Shown here: positions 51,100 through 62,405 of the stretch, one piece after another | How the letters are laid out: every line of letters begins with the position of its first letter | Position numbering within the stretch: position 1 is the first letter of the stretch | NCBI GenBank assembly: GCA_035582835.1 | Contig: JAYKAV010000433.1 | Location: 1,038,732-1,102,731, forward strand | Direction of reading: 5' to 3' | DNA length: 64,000 bases | Source: Phoebastria nigripes | Taxonomy: Eukaryota > Chordata > Aves > Procellariiformes > Diomedeidae | The notes under the pieces: model-generated | The model's input: the letters and a program-made list of their open reading frames with translations, nothing else | Databases searched by the model: none | What the model was told of the DNA's origin: nothing | Translations under genes and position numbers: made by a program

Positions 51100-54000
51100 C
51101 TGTTGAGAGGGAAAAAATGAGTGATAGTTTGTTATTCCTGGGGGTGCGGACTGCAGGAAGTGTGACAAGGCTACCTTGCAAAATTCAAAGATGACTCCAA
51201 GGAGCAGATGTATGATAGATGGACCCAGATCATGGCTGCCTGCAGCCAGGCACCCCACAAATGCACAGGCAAGCCTATTGGTGTTATCATCCCCATTTAT
51301 TCTAGGCAATGTGGACAAGAGTTACTAAGGGCCAGCTTATTCCTCCTAATTTTAGTGATTTAACAATGAGATGTCTAATTGAAAGTGGTTGGTTGCTAAG
51401 AAGAGACAATGTCCGGATGCTGGGACAGCCCATCCTGAGGTGTGTGTTTGAATCAATAACTGAATCAAGACAGGGTAGCAAAGGCTTTCTATTTTAACTG
51501 CTAGATCAGGTTTCCGAATGGGATGAACAATTGTTTCAGTCCAGGATGACAACTCTGTGATTAGAAAAAGATACTATTTCATTTCCCTGGGTTTTATTAT
51601 TTTTAATAACTGGCTTTTATATGGCATTTCTTAGCTGTAAATCAATGCCAGCTTTGCTTTAGGTAAGGCAAAACTAAGTGCCAGGTGGGCTTGGCACAAA
51701 GAAATAGAGATTACTGTGAATGCAGGCATGGAAATCAATTGAGATTGCACACAGCCGCATGCCACCTTGCAGGTAGACTAAAGCATTTGCTTTTCTAGCT
51801 CTGCAAACCACCCCTGGGAGTGTGGTTGCTGGCAGAGTGACAGGAGGTACAAAACTGTGTGATGGAGGGCTGCAATTCAGCCATGACAGTCCCAGAGACA
51901 GTGTCCCACAAGCTGATGGGGAATGAGGCAGAAGTGATTTTAAAATATGGACAACTTAATAAATCTTCCACCCTTCCCTTTTTTGAGGATATTTTTGAGG
52001 ATATCAGCTGAGCCCTTCTGATCTGCTGCATTACATCAGACTTCTGTGCTTGGGGCAAAAACTGGGCATTTACAAGTTACTAAAAGTCCTCTTTCGGCTT
52101 CAATACCGTGGTGATCAGGGCCATAGAGGTGACAAATATGTCCCACCTACCTGGTGTTTAGAAAGCTCTGGTACAACCACATAAAGCAAAGTTCCTCATG
52201 GCTGTTTTCTTCCTGCCTCCCCTGCACATCTGTGTTGACTGGGCCTGGAGAGCTGGTTTAGATAAAGAAAATTAATAATAATAATAAAAAAAACCAAATA
52301 GTGTAACCACCACAGCTGTAAAGCAGCACTGCTGTCTGGAAGGCAGGTTCACACCCTGCCCCATGGTCCATGCTGTGTTAACCTGCCAACTGTCACTGTA
52401 GCTGTGCAGGAAGAAAAAGAAGTATCGTCTTCAAATCAGGCTCAGATGCTTTCTGGCTGGCAAAGGGACAGGTTTTAATATGCATTTGCACTCTGCCTCA
52501 TTACCCAGTACCGGCATGTTCTTCTGCCCATGGATATATACCTTTTTCCAGCATTTGGAAATTAAAAATCTAGTGCATCTGCCAGGATTTTGTTAGTGGT
52601 GCATGCCCCAGAAAATATCAAAGCACCCTGAACAGATGGGAAGGAATTAATGTGCTATGTCTCTGCCTTGAAGAAAGGACCAAGCTTGAAGGAAACCTCT
52701 CCAGGCAATGCTCTCCCTTCATGACATACCAGCAGCAAGGGCAGCAGCAGTTGTGAGTTGTATCACAGTGCACCACATATTATAACTAATGATGTGCTCA
52801 TATACATGGCTTCAGTGGGAGCTAGTGGCCCCATACTTCAGCTGGATGAAAGATGCCGTATTGGCCATATATATGATTATGTCTAAAGCCTGCCCAGTTT
52901 GGCAGTCAGAGCCATGGGTGGGGACTGTGAAACCCAGAGGTCTTCCTCATTCTGCTACAGAGCCCATTTATCTACAAACATTTTCTCAGGTGCTTTATTT
53001 GAAGTAGGTAAATCGCCTACAACTTTCCCCAAAAGGCTAAATCAAAATGCAAACAAAAAATCCCAGGCTGTGATCTGATGTAAAGTTTTGTGTCCTATGG
53101 ATTAAGCTTGATAAGCATATGCAATAGATAATGTTGTTTTATGCTTAGAAATGTCCTCATTAAGAAGGTTTGTGTCCTGCTCTGCCTGCTGTGACAGGCA
53201 GGGCAGGCTGATGGGATATCTGTGCTATTGCACAGCAGTTCCAGGTGCAGCCTAGNAGGAGGAGACCAAGTCCCAGCCCACTTGCCCTTGTCTCGAGTTT
53301 TCCAAACCACTGGTCATGCCATCCCCCTTTTACTTGGACCTGAGACCTGCCTCCCTGCAGCCTGCATGGCCCAAGCTGCCTTCCCATTCCCCAGGAAGCA
53401 GAGCTCTCACCTGCGCTTGCGGCCCATGAGATTCTGGATGAATTTCTGAACCTGAGCGTTTCCTCTCATCTTGCTGTATTCACTGGTAAACAGTCCATCA
53501 GAGTGCCTCTGGGACCTGCGTCAGTGAAAATACAGTACAACAGCTGCTCCTCCCAGCCATGTGATGTGGGACTTACCACAAGACACAGAAATGTCTCTCC
53601 TCCCACCATCAAGGAGCCCTGTATCCNTCCCCTTCTCCTCTTCTGTCTCCTTTCATCTTGGGCATCCTCTAGATGAGGCCAGTGCTCAGGCTGGCTCTGA
53701 AGCTGGAGACAGCTCAGCCCCATGGGCATCTCCCTCATTGCTGGGATCCCATCTCCTGCTGGAAACTTCTATGCCCCAGGAGGGTGGTTCTGGCTGGTCT
53801 TTACCTCTCCTTGAGGCCCACCAGGTGTTTGACTAGCTGCCGCACGTAGGCATTGCCATTCATCTTGCTGAGCTCACTGTGGAAGAGCCCATCAACATGT
53901 CTCTCAGTCCTGGGAGGTGAGAAGAGAAAAAAGGGGTGAAAAGACATGGATTTAAGACTGGGGGATAACAGGCATTTAAAACTGCTCCTTCAAGGAAAGA

Positions 54001-55102
54001 GGGTCCCAAACAAAGATGGGCAAGAATTTGTGCCAATGTGGCAAAGTTTCACAAAAAAAGGGCAAATCTTATAGGAGTTTAAAAGAAATCTCTTTGTTAA
54101 CCACACAGAAAAACTACTCGCATTTGCTTCTTACTAATGTAATCACCTTAGCATAAGGATATGGAAATGTGATGTTAACACTGATTCAGCACAAAAGATT
54201 GGGACAAGACACTGGAGAAGTAATAAATTAAATACCCAGATACACAAACCTTGAGGAACAGGTAGATAACCGTGGCAGTACCAAAGACCAACGCTCGCAG
54301 GTGACTGATTGACAAGCCATTAAAAGAAGTGCTCAAAGCCTCAGTGAGGTTCAACCAGAGCCATTAAACTTCAAACCAGACTAGCCAGGATAAAAGGTGT
54401 CTCTTCTGGAGAGACTGTCTGTCTGTCTGTCTGTCTGTGTGTGTCTATGCCAGTATAGTGCTAGGGAAGCTGGGCCAGGTACTGGTTGTGGCTGTGGAAG
54501 GGCTGCAAGGGAGTCTCAGCTCTGTCCTCTTCCAGCCTAAGTCCTTCAGTCTCTCTGTGCTTTAATTGCCCCTGCACAAGTGGGAGGAGAGACAACCCTG
54601 CCAAAGTCTTACATGCAAGACTGTGAACTGGTGAACTTACAAGATTGACTATTTTTGGTTATGTTTTCATAGGACTAGGTTATTTGAAACAGAAACTTCC
54701 ACCTCTATCAGCCTGTATAAGTACCTAGTGGGAAAATAGACTCAAGAGTGTCTTTTTCACTGTAGTTTGATCTGTTTGGGGTCCTGATTTTTCTCCTGAA
54801 TTAAGTCAAATCAATGTTTCTACTCTTAAGCAAGAAGAAATATTTACAACATTTGCACTTATTTAACTAAATCAATTTAGGGAAGAAAAAACATCCAACA
54901 GCCAAGCAGCTGCAAGTTCTGGAAGGAAGATAAAAGGCTGACTTTATAGCTAGCAGGCTTTTTGAACAAAAAGCCATGGAGAAAAAGGAAGCAGAGGCAC
55001 AAGAAATGCTTACCTCTCCCGGGATGGAAGAGATACTGAGAAGTGTGATAGGACAATCATGGGAATAATTAGTTGCCACAGACCAGTCATCAAGGAAACC
55101 AT
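50988..55102 (-). CDS. SCT: SCT prepro-secretin, encoding secretin and a secretin-like peptide
   Basis: Four coding exons (55014-55102, 53805-53909, 53411-53515, 50988-51099) encode 136 residues. The precursor has a signal peptide, a secretin-like unit (HVDGLFHSELSKMNGNAYV...), classical secretin (HSDGLFTSEYSKMRGNAQV...) with an amidation and dibasic signal (GRKRR), and a C-terminal propeptide. Secretin is a duodenal hormone acting on the class B receptor SCTR to drive pancreatic and biliary bicarbonate secretion. As I recall it, the mature 27-residue peptide is identical to chicken secretin. A two-peptide precursor (secretin plus SCT-LP) has been described in chicken. All splice junctions are phase 2, so every junction completes an Arg or Ser codon. 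Confidence 0.97.
51225..51345 (-). repeat. MIR-like SINE remnant in an SCT intron
   Basis: On the minus strand CCTAGAATAAATGGGGATGATAACACC resembles, in short blocks, the MIR 3' core (TCTGTAAAATGGGGATAATA). Strongly diverged. Confidence 0.35.
52300..52420 (+). repeat. MIR-like SINE 5' part in an SCT intron
   Basis: GCAGCACTGCTGTCTGGAAG followed by GGTTCACACCCTGCC matches the tRNA-like head of MIR elements, including a B-box-like GGTTCACACCC. Confidence 0.5.
53411..53515 (-). CDS. SCT: SCT exon 3: secretin
   Basis: Codes RSQR then HSDGLFTSEYSKMRGNAQVQ, continuing to KFIQNLM-GRKRR. RSQR is the upstream cleavage site; Gly followed by RKRR gives a C-terminally amidated 27-mer. The exon has the same length (105 bp) and phase as exon 2. 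Confidence 0.97.
53805..53909 (-). CDS. SCT: SCT exon 2: secretin-like peptide
   Basis: Codes RTER then HVDGLFHSELSKMNGNAYVR, continuing to LVKHLVGLKER. The N-terminal His, Asp3, Gly4, Phe6 and Ser8 of the secretin family are kept, with 15 of the first 27 residues identical to the secretin unit. RTER before His is a likely furin-type site. Unlike secretin, the Gly after position 27 is followed by Leu-Lys-Glu-Arg, not by paired basic residues, so amidation at that Gly is unlikely. Confidence 0.94.
54415..54450 (+). repeat. (CTGT)n microsatellite in an SCT intron
   Basis: About six CTGT units followed by a short (GT)n, between SCT exons 1 and 2. Confidence 0.85.
54480..54600 (+). repeat. MIR-like SINE remnant
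   Basis: CAGTCTCTCTGTGCTTTAAT followed by TGCCCCTGCACAAGTGGGAG resembles the conserved MIR segment CCTCTCTGTGCCTCAGTTTC...TGTAAAATGGG. Confidence 0.5.
55014..55102 (-). CDS. SCT: SCT exon 1: signal peptide
   Basis: MVSLMTGLWQLIIPMIVLSH then FSVSLPSRE, with a hydrophobic core and likely cleavage after the Ser/Val-rich segment. The start context is GAGACCATGG. The donor AG/GTAAGC leaves phase 2. Confidence 0.93.
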
Positions 55103-57620
55103 GGTCTCTCCTGAATTAAAGCACAAGGTTTTATGAGCAGNAGAACAAATGACCTTGGTCTTTGTCTGGTACAGTTCACATGCCACGCAGAAGACACTGC
55201 TGTATAAATAACACCACTATAACTAAATTAGGCAGGAATTCCTGCCAGCAAAGATAGTATTTCTTTAAAATACAAAAGGTGAACAATTCAAATCATCCAT
55301 GTTACCAGTTAGTTGGAAGTTGTTTGTAGTTGTTATCCCACCACCACCACCACGCAGTCCCGGAGCATGGGTCTGAGGTTGGCCGTGTGAGATGATGTTT
55401 GTGCTGGAGTTTTGCTGTGGGTCAGTATGATATGCCTTGAATATGCAGGGAGGTATCATGTGAATTAATCCATCTGCGGCACAACACCATGGAATAAACC
55501 CCATTCTACTATAAGTCTCTGAGAGCTGAGCCTTCAGGGATGTAAAGCACCCATGAAAACATCCCACATGGACAGCTATTAGTATACCTAGAGGATGCCC
55601 AGGAGAAATCTGTTTGGTTTTTTTCAGACAAAAAAAATGGCATGCACCAAACAAAAGTTCATCTACACACAGGAGAAGGGAAGGGCTCTTGTGTGTGCCG
55701 GTATCTGCCTATCCTTTAATCTTTCAAGAAGGAAAAAAGAAATAACACACATTTTCAGTAGCAGCAGAACCTCGTATTTTTCTGACTGAAATAAAAAGAA
55801 AAGAAAAGCATATTTTGTTTATCACAAGCCATTGCATGTTTTTCCCTTTTATTTCCAGGCTCTTTTTGCAGCCCTATGCCTGCAGAGATGTGTATGCGCC
55901 TTTATAAGAGGGTGCTCACTTTTCCCCAAGGATTACACAGGAGCCATATCTGTAATGTATAATATACCTGCCTTCCTCCTGCAAAGAAGCAAACCTTGCT
56001 TTCTTAGTTGCTGTCCTGGAAACTCTCAGATAGTACTTGCTAACCCAAAATCAAAGTCCTCCCACTTTGGTTTTATTTTGGTCTGAAACTAGACAGTACA
56101 AAGAGCATTAAAGGACTGTCAGAGTTTCCTGAACACTTTCTAGCTGCCCTTCTGGGACTGTTTGCTACTCTAGAGATTCTGCAAGATGAGAAGAGGCAAG
56201 AGGAGGAAGGATAGGAGTGGGGGATTTATACAGAAATTTATTCACTGTAAGCCACAGCACAAATATTTAATGGGGGTTGCAGAGCAGACAGGTGAGAGGT
56301 TTTGCACGATGAAGGAGCCATAAGATTCATCTCACACACACTTCTGATGCTTTAGTGTTGCGTTTTCCTGTCTGATTTGGCTTGGAGGGGGATGGAATAA
56401 GTAAAACAAGAGGGACATTTCAAAGATCATTTTCTTATTGGAGTCCAAACAAAACAGACTCCACAGTACTGCTTCCCAGCTGAGAGACATGAAAGAGCTG
56501 AAAACGCCAAAACTAGAGCACACCACCCTTCAGGGAAAGGAAACCTGGGTCCTGAGCCTGTCCTTCAGTCTGTACAATACCTGCCATGCAATGCCTTTAC
56601 CCCCGGCCAGGATCTCACCACAGCATTTTGGCCTTCCTTGTGCCAACCCTGGGCTGGCATTTGTCTTGGAGCACCACATTTAAGAGCCCATTTTAAACCC
56701 CATCCCTAGCTCCAGAGTTTCCCCTCTCTTCATAACCTTTCTAGCTGCTAATCAAGTGGATCAACATGTCTTTTCCCTTTCTGGCCATAATTTTGTCTTC
56801 CCTGTGCAGATCATATTTGCTTGCTGAAGTTGCTAGGAACAGTAATGGCTGTTGGGGAACTTCTCCTGTGTATCAATAATGATGTATTGCATTGGGTTTT
56901 TTAATCATTCAGACCCCAGGGAGGAGGGATCTTCAGTGTGATCACAGTAGAGCTGTTTAACCTCCTTAAGATACTTCCGAGCTTTTTATTGCCCTCCCCA
57001 GTGATGCTGNCTTTCAATAAATGCAAACTCCTTAGCTAGCTGGGACCTTTAGCTGAAAATAGCGTGCACTAAGCCAGCCCAGGACCTGGGAGTATCTCAG
57101 ACCTTTCCAGCAGACAAATCCTACTGCTGAAATGTCAGATTGTACCCAAAGACTTTGCTGAATCAAGGCTCCCATCACCCTGCAGGAGCACTACCACTAG
57201 GAGAGCTTCCAAAAAGGCTGGTACACAGCCAGTTTGCGCAACTTCTTGCTCCTGCCCATCTGTTGTGCTCTACCTAAAACTAAAGACCATGTATTTCTGG
57301 AAGCCATCTGGTCCAGCTGCTATTTGGGCTCTGTTCTTTCCTCTGGTTGCTCCAGAGGAGGAAAACCCCACATATTACCAGCATTGCTGTTCAGGAGATG
57401 GACGGCCTCATGGCAATGGCTCAGCAAAGCATCACGGAGGCCTGAAATCCACCACCCAAAAACTGAAAGAGGGAAGAAGGCAGCCCGTCCAGCCTGACCA
57501 TGTCCGCACAGCAGTACTCACCAAACCGTGGTCACTCCAGGCTCTCAGCTGTCTTACAGCTACGATGCACCACTGGCCCACTCCTCTCCATGGCCCCCTA
57601 TAAATCTGCAGCCCTTATCA
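55103..57620. other. SCT upstream region
   Basis: Contains the SCT promoter. A TATA-like CATAAAA on the minus strand lies about 25 bp before the ATG, and a TATTTATA segment at about 55,200; the transcription start cannot be fixed. A TGACCTTGG nuclear-receptor half-site lies at about 55,150. Open frames farther right (for example near 55.3-55.7 and 57.2-57.6 kb) lack homology I recognise. Confidence 0.4.
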
Positions 57621-57629
57621 GAAGCAATT

Positions 57630-57960
57630 ATTTGGGTAGAGATATGAATATGAGTAATCATGATTAACAGCAAATAATGCATCCAGGCTGGAATGTCCTT
57701 TTAATTGCTCTCTAAACCTGATCAGGTTATTTGCAGCAGTTCGATGGACTGTGTTTCTGCTGATCTGTAATAATTCCTGCTTCTGTGTATAATGACAGTA
57801 ATTTGTTGGACAAACATCCCTGTACCAATTGATTCATTATGATTGCCATCATTATCTTTCCTCCTGGCTTTAATTACCTCTTGATAGGAGCTTAATCTTC
57901 TGTTGTTCTTTTTTAAGCCTGGCTTGGGTTTTGTTTGCAATGACAGGAAGAGTCGGTGAG
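57630..57960. promoter_or_regulatory. Candidate conserved non-coding element rich in homeodomain-type sites
   Basis: An AT-rich block holds a perfect palindrome (TAATCATGATTA) plus many TAAT or ATTA cores (for example TTTTAATTGC, GTAATAATTCC, CTTTAATTACC) separated by non-repetitive sequence. It has no coding frame and no repeat signature. It resembles the deeply conserved enhancers of developmental loci, but conservation cannot be seen from one genome. Confidence 0.3.
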
Positions 57961-57999
57961 TGTATGTGTGTACCGGTGATTTGGCTAAACAACGTGTCT

Positions 58000-59820
58000 C
58001 TTTTTTAGGGCAAACATTGTCTGATCAGTAGGATGAGGGCTGACTTTTGCATGAGGGGACAATACTTTTCAAGCTGTGGTTTCACAGCCATGTCTGGGAA
58101 AGGTCTGCTGAGAACAGGCTATATCGCAGCTTCAAAGAAAGAAGCATACTTATACATGACAGAAAACATCCTGAATATATTCCCTGCCTTTCCTGGGGTT
58201 TGGAGCTGGTTGCTTTCAAATACTGCTACTAAAGGTGACATGGAAATGGAGGGACAAAATAGGATTACGCCCTTTCTCTCCTTCTTTTTGTTGTATAAAG
58301 TAGCTTGGAAGGATTAATCATTATAAATAAATCTTCTTATCTTCCAACTGGAGAAATAGGAGCTATATTACACTTTTTCTTTTCTACTTATCTTTTTTTC
58401 TTTGGAAAAGCAGGGGGCATCCCCATGACTAGAGGGCTGGGAGGGACCTGATTTTCCCTGTCATCTTTCCCTTGGAAGAATAACCCACGCACTGATAAGC
58501 AGCAAGCCTCAGCACTANTGCATGTGACTGCAGGCTGCTGCTGCACCCCTGCAAAAGGGAGGGGGAGAAACAGCAGTGAAAAGTCTCCCCATTCCAGGAC
58601 AGGAGGACTGAGAGGTGCCATGGCCACCACTTGGACAAAGGAGTGCATTTTCTCCTTTGAGACAGTGCAGGGCAGTCCTGCACATGTCCAGGCATTTCCC
58701 AACCATTTTCCTCTCCTTTCTGTAACTTCAGACTGCTTTCTTCAGCTGTGTTAGTGCTGTCATTCCTCCTGCAGCCCTCCCACCATTGCTCTGATACAAC
58801 TTTCTGTAGCATTACAGCCTCACTCAATGCATTTCCTCTCTGTACAACCAGGTTCAGATGCGTTGTGAGTCACATCCTTCTCCCATGGCAGCTGAAAGCT
58901 CTTCTGAGCACCCAGCCCTGCTTTGGGAGCCCCCAGTGACATTGGTGACATCTGCAATTCTTGTATTTTTGTTCTTTGCATTTAAATCTTCATATTTTCT
59001 GTATTCATATTTTATGTCTGCACCAGTGGTGGCCGGCTTCAGCTTGGGCTCGTGGTGTTGCCAAACATCTACAACTGAGAAAGACCATGTAGGAACAAGG
59101 CAAGGAGGAAAAGAAGTTTATTAAAAAAAGGCTAAACAACATATAGGGAGCTAAAAATGACTGATGTGATTTCCTTTCCTTTGCAAACAACCTCAATGGG
59201 TCTGAAATGCCCCCAAGCTCTTTGGGAAACTCAGTTTGCTATGAGAATCTAAACAGGTCTAGATAAAAGGCACACAGAAGAGTTTGCAATGATGAAGTGG
59301 CCCCATGATGGCAGCAGAGGGTGAGTAACAGGAGAGTAAAAGCTTCTGGGGACTAGAAGAACATGAACTAAGTAACCTGATTTATCTACTTTGCAACAAA
59401 AAATGGTTTTTGCCTTGCAGCAACAGTGGCAGAGAGTGAAAAGGTGAAGGGGTAGAAAAGTGTGTGGCCATGCCCAGCACTGCTGCAACATAATGCAGGT
59501 GACAACCACGGGCTTGAACTTAAAAGCAGCTCCCGAGGCCCCTGATGAGGAAATTCAGGACCATGCAAGGAAACTCAAAAGCTTTTGCAAGCTGCAATTT
59601 ATACCTGAATAAACTGGGGCCCAAACCAAATCAGTCCTGAAACAACATCTGATCCTCCTTTAACCAGAATTAACATTAAAGTCTCATGAGGAGACATTAT
59701 GGAAACAGGAGTGATAAAAAATACTGCTTAGCAATATCAGCTGAATGGAGCTTTGTGAATCTGCACTTTGCTTTTCCCATTCTCCATTTGTGTGAGCATT
59801 CAAAGTGGGAGTGGAGATTC
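58000..59820. other. Intergenic, no gene recognised
   Basis: Only chance open frames up to 132 codons, overlapping in opposite directions. No splice-consistent exon series. Confidence 0.5.
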
Positions 59821-60939
59821 CCCTTGCCTGCATCCAGCAGGCACAAAGCGTGATTAAATCATCCATTAATCGCTGTAATCTAACCCATCATCTCTGTGCA
59901 GCATCATTGCAGAGAAAAGCTCCCCGTCATTGACTCTGAGAATGACAAAGGAAAAGGAAATTATTGCTCTCATCTGATCCCTGCTCCTTGCACAGCTGTC
60001 ATACCCGAAGCTGCAAGAAGTCAGGGCTGAACTGATCCTTGCCACCAGCTGCCAGTGACTTACCTGTTTATGGCACATAACACTGTTTTACAGAATGTAT
60101 AGCAAAGTGCCACAAACAGGTAACACTAAGAAGTGCTGAGGCCATGCATCAACACTCCTTCGTAGAGTAATCCATAGAATTGAATTGAATTGCCCTTGAA
60201 GAAGGCAGCGAGAGATGCCCCGGAGCAGGAGGGAGAAGGGGTCTGTGAGCCTTGGGGCCATCCCTGAGCAGGAGGTGAGCTGCCCTGAGGACGTTGCCAG
60301 GTGTAAAGCCACCATGATCTTTGTGTAGTCACTTGTGTTTAGGCTTGACACCGACTGACATGCACAGCGTGGAGAGACCTGTGGTGAGCTGCATTAAGTA
60401 AATCCAGTTACCACGGGTGCAAGGGCTATTCACAGCAGCTGCGCGCTGTTGGCTGGGGACACCCTTGTGTGTGGCAGTGAGCAAAGGTTACAAAACAGAG
60501 GGGCCATCCCCACTTCAACACCGAGACTGTGCATTAAAGGGTACCTAATGGCTAGTGTGCACAAACTGACCGATACCAAAGGCATCAAAGCTGAGAGTGA
60601 CATAGAGGAAGGTCTTTTTTCTCCTCTTTACAGTGGGAGGGAGGGGTCACCAAACCTGCAGTGTGAAATGCAGCATCTTATAACTATGTTAAATGTATTA
60701 GCCCCAAATTTGGCAATATTTAAGGAGAGCGCATGAGCCTGGCCTTTTTCTATGTTGAAGGAAAACACACAAGAAACTGCATTTTGAAAAAGAGAGGGTT
60801 TCATCAAAAAGCTAGGTATCCTGACCCCACACTGCAAGAAGGATGCAGGCAGACTCTCAAAAATTGGCATACAAAGCTCTGGGGGGTCATTCTGAGTTTT
60901 GAAGGGGAAAAATTCCCATTCACACTTCAAAGAAATTGA

Positions 60940-61050
60940 TATAGGAGATCAGAAAAGATCTTCAGGCTGGAGGAGCAGTGTGGATGCATTCACACTCCAT
61001 CTCCAGAGAGCTTTAAGAACAGGCTGGATAAATGCTGCTACAGTGTCATG
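60940..61050 (+). repeat. CR1-like LINE fragment
   Basis: CTCCATCTCCAGAGAGCTTT followed by AAGAACAGGCTGGATAAATG matches the 3' region typical of avian CR1 elements (CATCYCTGGAGRTTTTYAAG-type). The usual ATTCTATG tail is not present. Confidence 0.5.
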
Positions 61051-62304
61051 TGGACATTGTTGCTCCTGCCTTGGACCAGGAAAGCCCATCCAGCCTTTGG
61101 GGTTGCTGTTTGTCCAGGGCAACCCTTACAAGGTAGCATCTCTTGCCAGACTGTCCACTGTCCAGACCCCAGCTCTGTTACTGCAGCAACTCAGGATCTA
61201 CTGGGGCTGCTCTTCTTCATGGAGACACCTTGGTTGGCCAAAATGCGCATCCCAAAATGCTCCTACAGCCTCTGCACTGCTCTCTTTGAGGTCTGTGGCT
61301 TTGAGATGGCTAAGTGCACAAGGGTCAAGACGAGCTGAGAAGGTTGGGGAAGGACCATCTCATCCACCACACATGTCCAGCAATGGTGTCACAAGTCCTG
61401 ATGAAGCTGTCTAGGTGCAGCTGACCTTTGAGGAGCCCAGGCACAGGCTGTGACCCCATCCAATGGCAGCACCCACTGATGGCATGGGAGTTTATTGAGG
61501 TCAGATGGTACTAGGAACTGCATGGCTAAATCCTTCCTACGTAAAAGTAAAATACCCTTTAATCAGCTTATGGGGTGTTCAGGAACTTCTACCTCCCCCA
61601 TTCTTTTTTTCCTTTCTTAATATGTACGTATGTTGAGTCCATGTGTGTAGTGGGGATTTTCTCTTGTGTGTTTGCAGGTGAGCCTTCCCCATGCCAAGGA
61701 GCTGACTGTGATGCTGCTATCTACTGAGAGCAGATTGGAATAATTTTCTTGCACCACTCCCAGGTCTGTAAGAGAAAGAACCCTAATTGGAATAAGGGGA
61801 TTGGAGGATTTAGCCTTCTAAATGCTCCTTTCTTGCACAGGATGGTTTCAGGAGTGGTTTTAATCTTTACCACCTGATTTTGAAATTTTGGCTGCAAAAG
61901 GGAAGAGTGGGATGGGAGGAAGGAGTGAGCAGGGGCAGCTTGGGAGGGCTTGGGAGAGGAAGGGAGAAGGAAAATCACAGTCCCATACGGCCGTGGGACC
62001 TCAGAAAAACACCTACACCACTCCCAGGCCCCAAGGTGGACTCAGTTGTGATTCCCAAACCCTGAACAGGGTAGGGAGCAATCCTTGTCTTGGAATAAAC
62101 CCAGTGTCACAGAAGCATGCCAGCCCCTCGTGTTCCCTTCTGGAGGTTTGTGCTTAAAGCAATGCACAAACAGAGGGAAAAGCCATGTTTACTCTCTGTT
62201 TTGCTGGCTTCCCAGTGTCGCTGTGTGTGCAAACGGGCTATATCCTTCTCTACAAGGCTCACTCTGTGAGCAGGGAGTATGCACCTCCCCATGCCCAGTA
62301 TGAC

Positions 62305-62405
62305 AAGATATCTGGGTTTCATTCAAGTCCCAGCCCTGTCCTTGAGGCTACACATCCCTCCATGGCAGCATGTGATTCAGCAAGGGGCAAATTACTCTAA
62401 GCAAA
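62305..62405 (+). repeat. MIR-like SINE remnant
   Basis: CTGGGTTTCATTCAAGTCCC followed by AGCCCTGTCC and, farther on, GGGGCAAATTACTCTAA follows the MIR order (GGGTTCGAATCCCGGCTCTG ... GGGCAAGTTACTTAA). Confidence 0.5.

Noticed and set aside
58429..58827. 132-codon minus-strand open frame
   Set aside because: Overlapping open frames on both strands, no splice context, no family resemblance.
60899..61414. 171-codon plus-strand open frame
   Set aside because: It overlaps a CR1-like fragment and the protein looks like low-complexity chance translation with no recognised domain.
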